A stretch of DNA of 32,361 nucleotides from Clostridiaceae bacterium (GCA_009911355.1 QXXE01000044.1:1-32361); one strand, 5' to 3'. Shown: positions 24,311-32,225, counted from the first letter of the stretch. Made by a program: numbers and translations. The notes: generated from the letters alone by a model not told the origin.

Positions 24311-26218
24311 TCAGAGCGACTCGGCTTCGCGCAGCCACAGCGCGCTTACCGCGTCCGACGGCATCCGCCAGTCCCCGCGCGGCGACAGCGAAACCGTCCC
24401 CACCTTCGGCCCGTCCGGCAGGCACGAGCGCTTAAACTGCTGCGTGAAAAAGCGCCGTACAAAGGTTACCAGCCACTTTTTGATGGTTTCGTCGTCGTAA
24501 ACCCCGCCCCAGGCGTGCTTTGCAAGGCGGTAGATTTTTTCCGGGCGGCAGCCGAAACGCAGCATATAATACAAGTAAAAGTCATGCAGCTCGTAAGGGC
24601 CGACCAGCTCCTCTGTCTTCTGCGAAATTTCGCCGTCCTTCGGCGGCAGGAGCTCCGGGGAAACCGGCGTGTCCAGAATGTCCCGCAAAATCGAGCGGAG
24701 TGCGTCACCGCTGCGCCCCGCCTCATAAGCCGTCAGGTAGCGCACCAGCGTTTTCGGTACTGAGCCGTTCACGCCGTACATGCTCATATGGTCGCCGTTG
24801 TAGGTCGCCCAGCCCAGCGCAAGCTCCGACAGATCGCCCGTGCCGACCACAAGCCCCCCGCACTGGTTTGCAAGGTCCATCAGCACCAGCGTCCGCATCC
24901 GCGCCTGCGCGTTTTCAAATGTGACGTCCTGCTTTTCCATCGGCTGGCCGATGTCCGCAAAATGCTGCCGCACCGCGTCGCCGATCTCAACCGTGCGGAT
25001 GGTCGCGCCGTATTCCTCCGCAAGCCGCAGCGCGTTCGATTTCGTGCGCGCCGTCGTGCCGAAGCACGGCATGGTAACGGCGAGGATACCCTTGCGGTCA
25101 AGCCCCAGCCGGTCAAAGGCGTGTACTGTCACGATAAGTGCAAGCGTCGAATCCAGGCCGCCTGACAGGCCGATCACTGCGGTTTCCGCGCGCGCGTGGC
25201 GCAGGCGGGTCGCAAGCCCGGTTGACTGGAGCGCCAGGATTTCCTCGCAGCGCGACGCGAGCAGCTCCCTGCCCTCGGGCACGAAGGGGGTGCGTGGAAT
25301 CCAGCGGGTCAGCGGCGTTTCGCGGAGCGTCAGGTCGAACGGGACGCACACAAAGCTCTGGAAGGACGTGCCGAAGGTGTTGCTGCGGAGGCGGTCATGC
25401 ATCAGGCGGTCGAGGTCAAATTCCGAGCTGGTGAGCCCGTTCTCGAAGCGCTTGGACTCGGCGAGGAGCGAACCGTTTTCGGCGATCAGGTTGTGCCCTG
25501 CGAACACCAGGTCTTGGGTGGACTCGCCGAAGCCCGCGTCGGCGTAGACGTAGCCGCACATCAGCCGTCCGGACTGGCTCTTGACGAGTTCGCGGCGGTA
25601 CGCGGCTTTGCCGATCAGTTCATCGGATGCGGACAGGTTGGCGATCACGGTTGCGCCTTCTTCGGCGAGCCGCCCGGACGGCGGGTTTGCGACCCACAGG
25701 TCCTCGCAGATCTCCACGCCGAGCGTAAACTGGGGCAGCTGCTCGCAGCGGAACAGCAGGTTGGTGCCGAAGAGGGGCTCCTGGCCAATCAGCGAAACAA
25801 CCTGCACCTCCGCCCCTATACCAGATGTAAAATATCTGCCCTCATAAAACTCCACGTAATTAGGGATAGATTGTTTGGGCACAAGCCCGAGCACTTTGCC
25901 GTGGCAAATCACGGCGGCGCAGTTGTAGAGTGCAGCGTCGACGCGCACAGGAAGGCCGACCACGATGAGCATATCGAGCGCGCTGGTTTCGCGGCAGACG
26001 GCGGCGAGGGCGGCTTCTGCGCCGTCTAGCAGCACCTGCTGGTTAAAGAGGTCGCCGCAGGTGTAGCCGCTCAGTGACAGTTCGGGGAAGACGCACAGGG
26101 CGCAGCCTTCTGCGGCGGCGCATCTGGCTAGGGCGGCGATTTCGGCGGCGTTGCCTTCGGTGTCTGCGACGCGCAGCGCTGGGGTTGCAGCTGATACTTT
26201 TATAAATCCATGTTTCAT
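24311..26218 (-). CDS. nadE: Glutamine-dependent NAD+ synthetase
   Basis: This enzyme makes NAD+ from nicotinic acid adenine dinucleotide, ATP and glutamine in the last step of NAD synthesis (635 aa). The N-terminal nitrilase-type glutaminase domain has the triad Glu46 (FPELSLSGYTCGDLF), Lys115 (VPKQSIPNYVEFYEGRYF) and Cys171 (GVEICEDLW). The C-terminal synthetase domain has the PP-loop LSGGLDSTLAL (about 351-361), GTGDLSELALGW and YNGDHMSMYGVNGSVPKTLV. The length fits the two-domain type, so it does not depend on free ammonia. AGGAGG lies seven bases before ATG 26218. The probable promoter at 26504-26532 implies a leader of about 280 bases that includes repeat copy H. A sirtuin that consumes NAD+ is encoded 3 kb away. 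Confidence 0.95.
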   Translation of the reverse strand: MKHGFIKVSAATPALRVADTEGNAAEIAALARCAAAEGCALCVFPELSLSGYTCGDLFNQQVLLDGAEAALAAVCRETSALDMLIVVGLPVRVDAALYNCAAVICHGKVLGLVPKQSIPNYVEFYEGRYFTSGIGAEVQVVSLIGQEPLFGTNLLFRCEQLPQFTLGVEICEDLWVANPPSGRLAEEGATVIANLSASDELIGKAAYRRELVKSQSGRLMCGYVYADAGFGESTQDLVFAGHNLIAENGSLLAESKRFENGLTSSEFDLDRLMHDRLRSNTFGTSFQSFVCVPFDLTLRETPLTRWIPRTPFVPEGRELLASRCEEILALQSTGLATRLRHARAETAVIGLSGGLDSTLALIVTVHAFDRLGLDRKGILAVTMPCFGTTARTKSNALRLAEEYGATIRTVEIGDAVRQHFADIGQPMEKQDVTFENAQARMRTLVLMDLANQCGGLVVGTGDLSELALGWATYNGDHMSMYGVNGSVPKTLVRYLTAYEAGRSGDALRSILRDILDTPVSPELLPPKDGEISQKTEELVGPYELHDFYLYYMLRFGCRPEKIYRLAKHAWGGVYDDETIKKWLVTFVRRFFTQQFKRSCLPDGPKVGTVSLSPRGDWRMPSDAVSALWLREAESL

Positions 26219-26268
26219 TCTATTTTCCTCCTGTGCCTGTCCTTATGGCGGGGCGCTGCGCCAGTCCC

Positions 26269-26446
26269 CGCGCCTACGCGGCGGGCGGCGGGGCTCCGCC
26301 CCTGCACCCCGCGCCTGCGCGGCGGGCGCCAAAGGGACTAGTCCCTTTGGAATCCCTTTCATCGCCTGCGGGCGGGACGGGGGCTTGGGCCACTGTTTGC
26401 CTTTACCGCTCTATGACCAGCCCGCCAGAACGACGGCGGGCTGGTC
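26269..26446 (+). repeat. Mosaic hairpin repeat, copy H (forward), in the nadE leader
   Basis: Tandem GCGCCTRCGCGGCGGGC units surround GGGGCTCCGCCCC, followed by a perfect 22-bp palindrome centred on CTAG (26329-26350, arms CCAAAGGGAC..), the core CGCCTGCGGGCGGGACGGGG (26363-26382) and a 12-bp hairpin GACCAGCCCGCC/GGCGGGCTGGTC (26415-26426, 26435-26446). It lies wholly between the probable nadE promoter and start codon. Confidence 0.85.
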
Positions 26447-26503
26447 GGGCAGCTGCCTGCCGGATGCAGCGCATGTCTGGTTTCGGCCTGTTTTTCTGTT
26501 CTT

Positions 26504-26532
26504 AGTATAGACGCTTTCGGGGAAATTATCAA
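26504..26532 (-). promoter_or_regulatory. Probable nadE promoter
   Basis: On the minus strand, TTGATA (26527-26532), 17 bases, TATACT (26504-26509). It sits immediately after the ABC-F terminator. A promoter closer to nadE was not seen. Confidence 0.68.
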
Positions 26533-26536
26533 GTGA

Positions 26537-26566
26537 AAAACGCAGCTGTTTTGCAAGCTGCGTTTT
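26537..26566 (-). terminator. Terminator of the ABC-F gene
   Basis: Read leftwards, AAAACGCAGC and GCTGCGTTTT (26557-26566 and 26537-26546) form a perfect 10-bp stem followed by a T run (to about 26536). It lies 34 bases after the ABC-F stop. Confidence 0.85.
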
Positions 26567-26600
26567 GATATCTTTTCGATATTCAGCCGGGAATGACTGG

Positions 26601-28208
26601 TTATTTTCCTGCGCGCGCCGCGCGGAATTCAAGGAATTCATCATAAGTGCACGCCTTGTCCAGCACCCCGTCCGGGCGCAGCTCAATAATCCGGTTGGCG
26701 ATGGTCTGTACAAATTCGTGGTCGTGCGACGCAAACAGCACGTTGCCCTTGAAATCACGCACGCCATTATTGACCGCCGTGATCGATTCCAGATCGAGAT
26801 GGTTTGTCGGCTGGTCAATGACCAGCACGTTCGAGCCGAACAGCATCATCCGCGACAGCATCATCCGCACCTTTTCACCGCCCGACAACACCTTGACCGG
26901 CTTATATACGTCGTTACCCGAAAACAGCATCCGCCCGAGGAACCCGCGCAGCGTCGATTCAAGCGTATCCGTGCGCGAATACGGCGCGAGCCAATCCAGC
27001 ATATTTTCCTCGTGGCCGTCAAAAAATGCGTTGTTGTCCTTCGGGAAATACGACTGCGAGGTCGACACCCCCCATTTGAACGTCCCCTCGTCCGGCTCCA
27101 ATTCGCCCATCAGGATTTGGAACAGCGTCGTCATGGCAAGCTCGTTATCCGACACAAACCCGATCTTGTCGCCCTTGCCTACAATGAACGACACGTCCTT
27201 GAGTACCTGCTCTCCGTCCACCTTTTTGCAAATGCCCTTGACTTCGAGGATGTCCTTGCCCGCTTCGCGGTCCATCGTGAATCCCACGAACGGATAGCGC
27301 CGCGATGAAACCGGCAACTCCTCCACCGTCAGCTTTTCGATCAGCTTCTTTCGGCTGGTTGCCTGGCGGCTCTTGGATTTGTTCGCCGAGAACCGCTGGA
27401 TAAAGCTTTGCAGCTCCCGGATTTTTTCTTCGTTTTTCTTGTTCTGGTCACGGATCATCTTTTGCACCATCTGCGACGATTCGTACCAGAATTCGTAGTT
27501 GCCTACATAAATCTGCACCTTGCCGAAATCGATGTCCACAATGTGCGTACAGACGTTGTTCAGGAAGTGGCGGTCATGCGATACCACTATGACTGTACCC
27601 TCGAAATCAAGCAGGAAATCTTCCAGCCAGTGGATCGCGTCAACGTCCAGATGGTTCGTCGGCTCGTCCAGCAGGATAATGTCCGGCTTGCCAAACAACG
27701 CCCGCGCCAGCAGCACCTTCACCTTATCCGAGTCGGGCAGCGTTTCCATCAGGCTGTACTGCACCGCTTCCGCACGGATGCCCAGCCCTTCCAGCAGCCG
27801 CGCCGCGTCGCTCTCGGCTTCCCAGCCATCCAGCTCGGCAAATTCCGCTTCCAGGTCGGCCGCGCGGTTGCCGTCCTCCTCGGTGAACGGGTCCTTTGCG
27901 TACAGCGCTTCCTTTTCCTTCATGATCTCGTACAGGCGCGGGCTGCCCTGGATCACCGTGTCCAGCACCGTGTAGGCGTTGAACGCGAAATGGTCCTGCT
28001 GGAGCACTGACATGCGTGTATCCGGCTTTACCGATACCTCGCCGGTCGTCGAATCCAGCTCGCCCGACAGGATTTTCAGAAACGTCGACTTGCCTGCGCC
28101 GTTCGCCCCAATAACCCCGTAGCAGTTGCCCTCTGTGAACTTGATGTTTACGTCCTTGAACAGCGGCGTACCGCTGAAATTTAAGCTGACATTGCTGACT
28201 GTTACCAT
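26601..28208 (-). CDS. ABC-F family ATPase (YbiT-like) with one degenerate ATP site
   Basis: This soluble twin-ATPase protein (535 aa) belongs to the ABC-F family, which acts on the ribosome rather than in transport. Domain 1 has Walker A GANGAGKST and Walker B ILLDEPTNHLD, but its signature is LPDSDKVKV. The charged linker follows (about 245-300; QMVQKMIRDQNKKNEEKIREL). Domain 2 has signature LSGGEKVRM, but its Walker A reads VSDNELAMTT (no lysine) and its Walker B is VIDQPTNHLD (Gln for the catalytic Glu). All degenerate parts belong to the same composite ATP site. Similarity is to the YbiT-like housekeeping group; resistance function cannot be inferred. GGAGG precedes ATG 28208 by 12 bases. 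Confidence 0.92.
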   Translation of the reverse strand: MVTVSNVSLNFSGTPLFKDVNIKFTEGNCYGVIGANGAGKSTFLKILSGELDSTTGEVSVKPDTRMSVLQQDHFAFNAYTVLDTVIQGSPRLYEIMKEKEALYAKDPFTEEDGNRAADLEAEFAELDGWEAESDAARLLEGLGIRAEAVQYSLMETLPDSDKVKVLLARALFGKPDIILLDEPTNHLDVDAIHWLEDFLLDFEGTVIVVSHDRHFLNNVCTHIVDIDFGKVQIYVGNYEFWYESSQMVQKMIRDQNKKNEEKIRELQSFIQRFSANKSKSRQATSRKKLIEKLTVEELPVSSRRYPFVGFTMDREAGKDILEVKGICKKVDGEQVLKDVSFIVGKGDKIGFVSDNELAMTTLFQILMGELEPDEGTFKWGVSTSQSYFPKDNNAFFDGHEENMLDWLAPYSRTDTLESTLRGFLGRMLFSGNDVYKPVKVLSGGEKVRMMLSRMMLFGSNVLVIDQPTNHLDLESITAVNNGVRDFKGNVLFASHDHEFVQTIANRIIELRPDGVLDKACTYDEFLEFRAARAGK

Positions 28209-28266
28209 CTTGTTAAAAAACCTCCAAAATCTTTCTTCTTATTTTTTACTTTATGATCAAACATCA

Positions 28267-28289
28267 GAAAACCGGGGACCGCGCCCCGG
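28267..28289 (-). promoter_or_regulatory. Possible attenuator hairpin in the ABC-F leader
   Basis: On the minus strand, CCGGGG-cgcggt-CCCCGG (28272-28289) is followed by TTTTC, a terminator-like element about 60 bases upstream of the start codon and inside the predicted leader. Several ABC-F genes are controlled by leader attenuation; whether this one is remains inference. Confidence 0.4.
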
Positions 28290-28496
28290 CTCCTGGCTAA
28301 ATTCCGTGAATTCCTGATCCTTTGCGCCCGCAACTGCATCCCACAAATTGCAAAGCGCCTCGCCCGCAGACGGATAGACTTCTTTCCCACTGTTTTTCAG
28401 CAGGTGCCGCAGATCCTTTAGGCAGCCTTTGCGGCTCCTGGCGCTCTTGCCCGGATTCCCCTGGCAGCGCCAACTTTTTGCTTTGCATTGCTTTTA

Positions 28497-28507
28497 TTAT
28501 ACCATCT
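28497..28507 (-). promoter_or_regulatory. Extended -10 promoter of the ABC-F gene
   Basis: Read on the minus strand, ATGGTATAAT gives a perfect TATAAT with an extended TGG; no good -35 is visible. It implies a leader of about 280 bases. Small open frames in that leader lack ribosome sites and are not annotated. Confidence 0.5.
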
Positions 28508-28572
28508 TTCCCGCACTTTTCTACCCCAAATTGTTAATTTCCCGTTTGAGAGGAAAATTTTGTAGCCTTTGC

Positions 28573-28601
28573 TTGATTTGCCGCCCGCAAAAGGCTATAC
28601 T
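28573..28601 (+). promoter_or_regulatory. Promoter of the nitroreductase-sirtuin unit
   Basis: TTGATT (28573-28578), 17 bases, TATACT (28596-28601), 41 bases before the start codon. Confidence 0.72.
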
Positions 28602-28642
28602 ATATCTAAAGTATCCATGATTTGCAAGGGAGGAACCAATTT

Positions 28643-29164
28643 ATGTCAGAACTGATGCAGATAATCCGTGCACGGCGGTCGACCCGTGCGTTCCGCGCCG
28701 AGCTGCCGCCGCGTGAACAGGTAATGCAGCTGGTCGAAGCCGCCGAGTGGGCGCCGTCCGGCATGGGCAAATTCCTGTGGCACTTCACTGTGGTGTACAA
28801 TGCTGAAAAGTCCCTGCGGCTGGCGCGCGCCGTGGCGGCGGCGACCGGGCGCGGCGAGGACTACAATTTCTATGGCGCGCCGGTCAACATTGTGATCTCC
28901 TACAAGCGCGACGAAATCCACGCCTTCCTGGACGCTTCCGCTGCAATCGAAAACCTTCTTTTGATGGCGACTGAATCAGGGCTCGGCTCGTGCTGGATCA
29001 ACCAGATCCGCGACTGCTGCGACGACCCGGCTGTCCGCGCGATACTGACTGAATACGGCGTACCCGAAGACCATATCGTCATATGCTCGGCGGCAGTCGG
29101 CTACATTGAGAAGGAAACGCCCGCAAAGCCCCGCAAGGCAGGCGTTGTAACCGTAACAGAATAA
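28643..29164 (+). CDS. Nitroreductase family protein
   Basis: This flavin (FMN) oxidoreductase of the nitroreductase fold has 173 aa. The N-terminus MSELMQIIRARRSTRAF carries the FMN phosphate-binding RRSTR. Other family marks are EAAEWAPSGMGKFLWHF, FLDASAAIENLLLMATESGLGSCWINQIRD and the C-terminal GY. These enzymes use NAD(P)H to reduce nitro compounds, quinones or other acceptors; the natural substrate here is unknown. GGGAGG about nine bases upstream sets the start at 28643. The sirtuin gene follows after 19 bases, so both are probably on one transcript. Confidence 0.9.
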   Translation: MSELMQIIRARRSTRAFRAELPPREQVMQLVEAAEWAPSGMGKFLWHFTVVYNAEKSLRLARAVAAATGRGEDYNFYGAPVNIVISYKRDEIHAFLDASAAIENLLLMATESGLGSCWINQIRDCCDDPAVRAILTEYGVPEDHIVICSAAVGYIEKETPAKPRKAGVVTVTE

Positions 29165-29183
29165 CCGGGAGGAGGGAACCCCA

Positions 29184-29903
29184 ATGGATGCGAATCTGCA
29201 AACCTTAAAGGAATGGGTCGACGGGAGCAATAATATCGTCTTTTTCGGCGGCGCGGGCGTTTCAACCGAAAGCGGCATCCCGGATTTCCGCTCGGTTGAC
29301 GGGCTTTATAACCAGCACTATAAATACCCGCCGGAGGAAATCCTCTCCCACAGCTTCTACCTCAGCGAAACCGAGGAGTTTTACCGTTTCTACCGCGATA
29401 AGATGCTCGCGCTTGACGCAAAGCCCAACGCCGCCCATCTCAAGCTTGCCGAATGGGAGCGCCAGGGCAAGCTGAAAGCCATTGTCACGCAGAACATCGA
29501 CGGGCTGCATCAGGCGGCGGGCTCGCAGAACGTCTACGAGCTGCACGGCTCGGTGCATCGGAACTACTGCCGTAAATGCCATGCGTTCTATGACGCGCGA
29601 TACATCCAGCAAAGCAGCGGCGTGCCGCGCTGCGAAAAGTGCGGCGGCGAGATCAAGCCCGACGTCGTGCTTTACGAGGAAGGGCTCGACCAGGCGACCA
29701 TTGAAGGGAGCATCCGTGCGATAGAGCGCGCGGACGTGCTGATTATCGGCGGCACGTCGCTGACCGTCTACCCGGCTGCAAGCTTCATCAACGGCTACCA
29801 TGGGAATAAGCTGGTGCTGATCAACAAATCGGCGACCCCCGCCGACCGCAGGGCAAATCTTGTACTTCATGCGCCGATCGGCGAGGTGTTCTCACAGCTG
29901 TAA
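29184..29903 (+). CDS. cobB: Sir2-type NAD-dependent protein deacylase
   Basis: This is a bacterial sirtuin (239 aa), which removes acyl groups from protein lysines and consumes NAD+. Motifs are the NAD pocket GAGVSTESGIPDFRS (23-37), QNID (103-106), catalytic His121 in ELHGSVHRNYC, a structural zinc site Cys129/Cys132/Cys150/Cys153, and VVLYEEGLD with IIGGTSLTVYPA near the C-terminus. GGAGGAGGG upstream fixes the start. It probably shares a promoter with the nitroreductase. The link between a sirtuin and an NAD(P)H-dependent flavoenzyme suggests redox- or NAD-related physiology, but this is inference. Confidence 0.94.
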   Translation: MDANLQTLKEWVDGSNNIVFFGGAGVSTESGIPDFRSVDGLYNQHYKYPPEEILSHSFYLSETEEFYRFYRDKMLALDAKPNAAHLKLAEWERQGKLKAIVTQNIDGLHQAAGSQNVYELHGSVHRNYCRKCHAFYDARYIQQSSGVPRCEKCGGEIKPDVVLYEEGLDQATIEGSIRAIERADVLIIGGTSLTVYPAASFINGYHGNKLVLINKSATPADRRANLVLHAPIGEVFSQL

Positions 29904-30014
29904 TCTCCTGCCGGTACAAAATGACCTTCCCATAACAACAATTCTGCAAAAACTGAAATATCTGACAAATGCTTTTACAGCATTCTCCGCAAAAAATTAT
30001 CATCTAAAACCACT

Positions 30015-30166
30015 CCAGCCCGCCGCTTTGCGGCGGGCTGGCTGCACGAAGGGACGAAAAACGCCGCACCCTGTCCCCGCCCGCAGGCGGAGAACGGGAG
30101 TCCAGAGGGGCAAGCCCCTCTGGCGCCCGCCGCGCAGGCGCGGGGTGCAGGGGCAGAGCCCCGCCG
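30015..30166 (-). repeat. Mosaic hairpin repeat, copy I (reverse)
   Basis: A perfect 12-bp hairpin CCAGCCCGCCGC/GCGGCGGGCTGG with a 3-base loop (30015-30041) precedes the core variant CTGTCCCCGCCCGCAGGCG (30071-30089). A 22-bp near-palindrome centred on CAAG follows (30102-30123, arms CCAGAGGGGC..), then GGGGCAGAGCCCC (about 30149-30162). Confidence 0.82.
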
Positions 30167-30204
30167 CTGCTTTTCGCATGAATCCTACAAAAATGCGGCC
30201 TTTT

Positions 30205-30266
30205 CCGGGCAAAATTTGTGCCCGGTGGGAATTGCTAAATCCGCGTTTTCCCTTTACACTTATAAG
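30205..30266 (+). promoter_or_regulatory. Leader hairpin and weak promoter upstream of the ACT gene
   Basis: CCGGGCA (30205-30211) pairs with TGCCCGG (30219-30225). Downstream, TTGCTA (30232-30237) and TACACT (30255-30260) are 17 bases apart; TATAAG (30261-30266) is an alternative -10. The promoter call is weak. Confidence 0.35.
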
Positions 30267-30325
30267 TAGAAGACAGGCAGGCGCGCCCGCCGCGCCCGCT
30301 CCCAGTGAAAAAGGAGGAAACCCCC

Positions 30326-30598
30326 ATGAAAAAAGCAGTGATTACCGTCGTCGGCAAGGACGCAACCGGCATCATCTACAAAGTGACCGGCGTGCTGTTC
30401 CGCCGCAACGCGAACGTGCTCGACATCACCCAGACAATCATGCAGGAAATGTTTTCAATGATTATGCTGGTGGATATCGGGATGCTGAACATTTCCTTTG
30501 ACCAGCTTGTACAGGAACTCGCACAGCTGGGCGCGGAAAACAGCCTTTCCATCCACTGCCAGCATGAGGATATCTTCAATTCCATGCACACCATTTAA
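30326..30598 (+). CDS. ACT-domain protein (UPF0237 family)
   Basis: This small cytoplasmic protein (90 aa) is a single ACT domain: [54 protein letters not shown] domains bind amino acids or similar effectors and regulate partner proteins. AAGGAGG precedes the ATG at 30326. It is followed after 13 bases by the UPF0210 gene, an arrangement found widely in Firmicutes, so the two likely work together, the ACT protein possibly as the regulatory partner. The effector is unknown. Confidence 0.92.
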   Translation: MKKAVITVVGKDATGIIYKVTGVLFRRNANVLDITQTIMQEMFSMIMLVDIGMLNISFDQLVQELAQLGAENSLSIHCQHEDIFNSMHTI

Positions 30599-30611
30599 GG
30601 GGGGGACTGCT

Positions 30612-31970
30612 ATGATCAACTCGTCTGATATCCTCGAAACAATCCAGATGATCGAGCAGGAAAACCTCGACATCCGCACAATCACAATGGGCATTTCGCT
30701 CCGCGACTGCTGCGGCAGCGACATCCGCCAGGTCTGCGACAAGGTTTATGACAAAATCACCCGCCTAGCACGCGACCTTGTGCCAGTCGGCGAAGCCATC
30801 GAACGGAAATACGGCATCCCGATTGTCAACAAGCGCATTTCGGTCACGCCAATCTCGCTGGTTGCGGAAAGCTGCGACAGCGCGGATTACGCATTTATCG
30901 CGCGGGCGCTTGACCGCGCGGCGAAAGCCGTCGGGGTAAACTTCATTGGGGGCTACTCGGCGCTGGTACACAAGGGCTACACAACCGGCGACCGCCGGTT
31001 GATCGACTCCATCCCGGAAGCGCTTGCGACAACCGACCTTGTTTGCTCCAGCGTGAACATTGGTTCCACGCGGGCGGGCCTGAACATGGACGCGGTGCGC
31101 GAGATGGGCAAGGTCATCAAGAAAACCGCCGACCTGACCGCTGACCGGGACGCGATCGGCGCAGCGAAGCTGGTTGTATTCTGCAACGCGGTAGAGGACA
31201 ACCCGTTCATGGCGGGCGCGTTCCACGGCGTAGGCGAGGGCGAATGCGTCATCAACGTCGGCGTTTCGGGGCCGGGGGTCGTGGCACACGCGCTGCGCGC
31301 GGTGCCGGACGGCGATTTCTCGGTGGTTGCCGACACGGTAAAAAAGACGGCGTTCAAAATCACGCGGGTCGGGCAGCTGGTCGCATACGAGGCGGCGAGC
31401 GCGCTGCATGTGCCGTTTGGGATTGTCGACCTTTCGCTTGCGCCGACCCCGGCGGTGGGCGACAGTGTAGCGTATATTTTAGAAGAGATGGGGCTGGAAT
31501 GCTGCGGCACGCATGGGACGACGGCGGCGCTGGCGCTGCTGAACGACGCGGTCAAAAAGGGCGGCATTATGGCTTCGTCGCACGTAGGCGGGCTATCCGG
31601 CGCGTTTATCCCGGTCAGCGAGGACGCGGGGATGATCCACGCCGCGCAGGTGGGCGCACTCTCGATTGAGAAGCTGGAAGCGATGACGGCGGTCTGCTCG
31701 GTGGGGCTGGACATGATCGTCGTACCGGGGGACACCACGACGGCAACAATTTCGGGCGTTATCGCGGACGAGGCGGCGATCGGCATGGTGAACCACAAGA
31801 CGACAGCTGTGCGCATTATTCCGGCTCCGGGCAAGGGCGTAGGCGAGGAGCTTGACTTTGGCGGGCTGCTTGGGCGCGGGCCGGTGATGCCGCTGTCGAA
31901 ATACTCTTGTGAGCGCTTTATTGGTCGCGGCGGCCGCATCCCCGCTCCGCTGCAAAGCCTCAAAAACTGA
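30612..31970 (+). CDS. UPF0210/DUF711 (PFL) family protein
   Basis: This conserved soluble protein (452 aa) belongs to the UPF0210/DUF711 family, distantly related to radical-type pyruvate formate-lyase folds. Typical segments are [88 protein letters not shown], and [26 protein letters not shown] near the C-terminus. No reaction is established. The start at 30612 follows AGGGGGG; an earlier frame start at 30498 overlaps the ACT gene and is rejected. It is the second gene of the ACT-UPF0210 unit and is followed by repeat copy J. Confidence 0.92.
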   Translation: MINSSDILETIQMIEQENLDIRTITMGISLRDCCGSDIRQVCDKVYDKITRLARDLVPVGEAIERKYGIPIVNKRISVTPISLVAESCDSADYAFIARALDRAAKAVGVNFIGGYSALVHKGYTTGDRRLIDSIPEALATTDLVCSSVNIGSTRAGLNMDAVREMGKVIKKTADLTADRDAIGAAKLVVFCNAVEDNPFMAGAFHGVGEGECVINVGVSGPGVVAHALRAVPDGDFSVVADTVKKTAFKITRVGQLVAYEAASALHVPFGIVDLSLAPTPAVGDSVAYILEEMGLECCGTHGTTAALALLNDAVKKGGIMASSHVGGLSGAFIPVSEDAGMIHAAQVGALSIEKLEAMTAVCSVGLDMIVVPGDTTTATISGVIADEAAIGMVNHKTTAVRIIPAPGKGVGEELDFGGLLGRGPVMPLSKYSCERFIGRGGRIPAPLQSLKN

Positions 31971-31992
31971 GGCAGTTGCTTGCCGTTCCTGC

Positions 31993-32128
31993 GCCTTCGC
32001 GTCGAGCGGCGGGGCTCTGCCCCTGCACCCCGCGCCTTCGCGTCGAGCGGCAGGGCTCTGCCCTGCACCCGCGATTTTTTTGAAAAAAAATCGAGTAAAA
32101 ACTTCATTATGCCTGTGGGCGGGACAGG
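31993..32128 (+). repeat. Mosaic hairpin repeat, copy J (forward)
   Basis: Two tandem CGCCTTCGCGTCGAGCGGC units with GGGGCTCTGCCCC and AGGGCTCTGCCCT palindromes are followed by the A/T hairpin and the core variant GCCTGTGGGCGGGACAGG (32111-32128). Bases 32046-32108 are identical to 17737-17799 in copy F. Confidence 0.82.
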
Positions 32129-32184
32129 GAAGGAAATCGATTTGTTTCTCTCACTCGGTTTAAAACTGAGATCTGACATAAATG

Positions 32185-32212
32185 CATCCCGGAGAGAAAA
32201 CTCTCCGGGATG
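32185..32212. other. Perfect 12-bp hairpin with AAAA loop
   Basis: CATCCCGGAGAG (32185-32196), loop aaaa, CTCTCCGGGATG (32201-32212). No long T run follows on either strand. It may be a terminator or a structured RNA element. Confidence 0.55.
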
Positions 32213-32225
32213 AAAGTCTATCGAA

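Noticed and set aside
28297..28488. Possible leader peptide in the ABC-F 5' leader
   Set aside because: Its start is only about eight bases after the predicted -10, so it would begin at the transcription start without a ribosome site.
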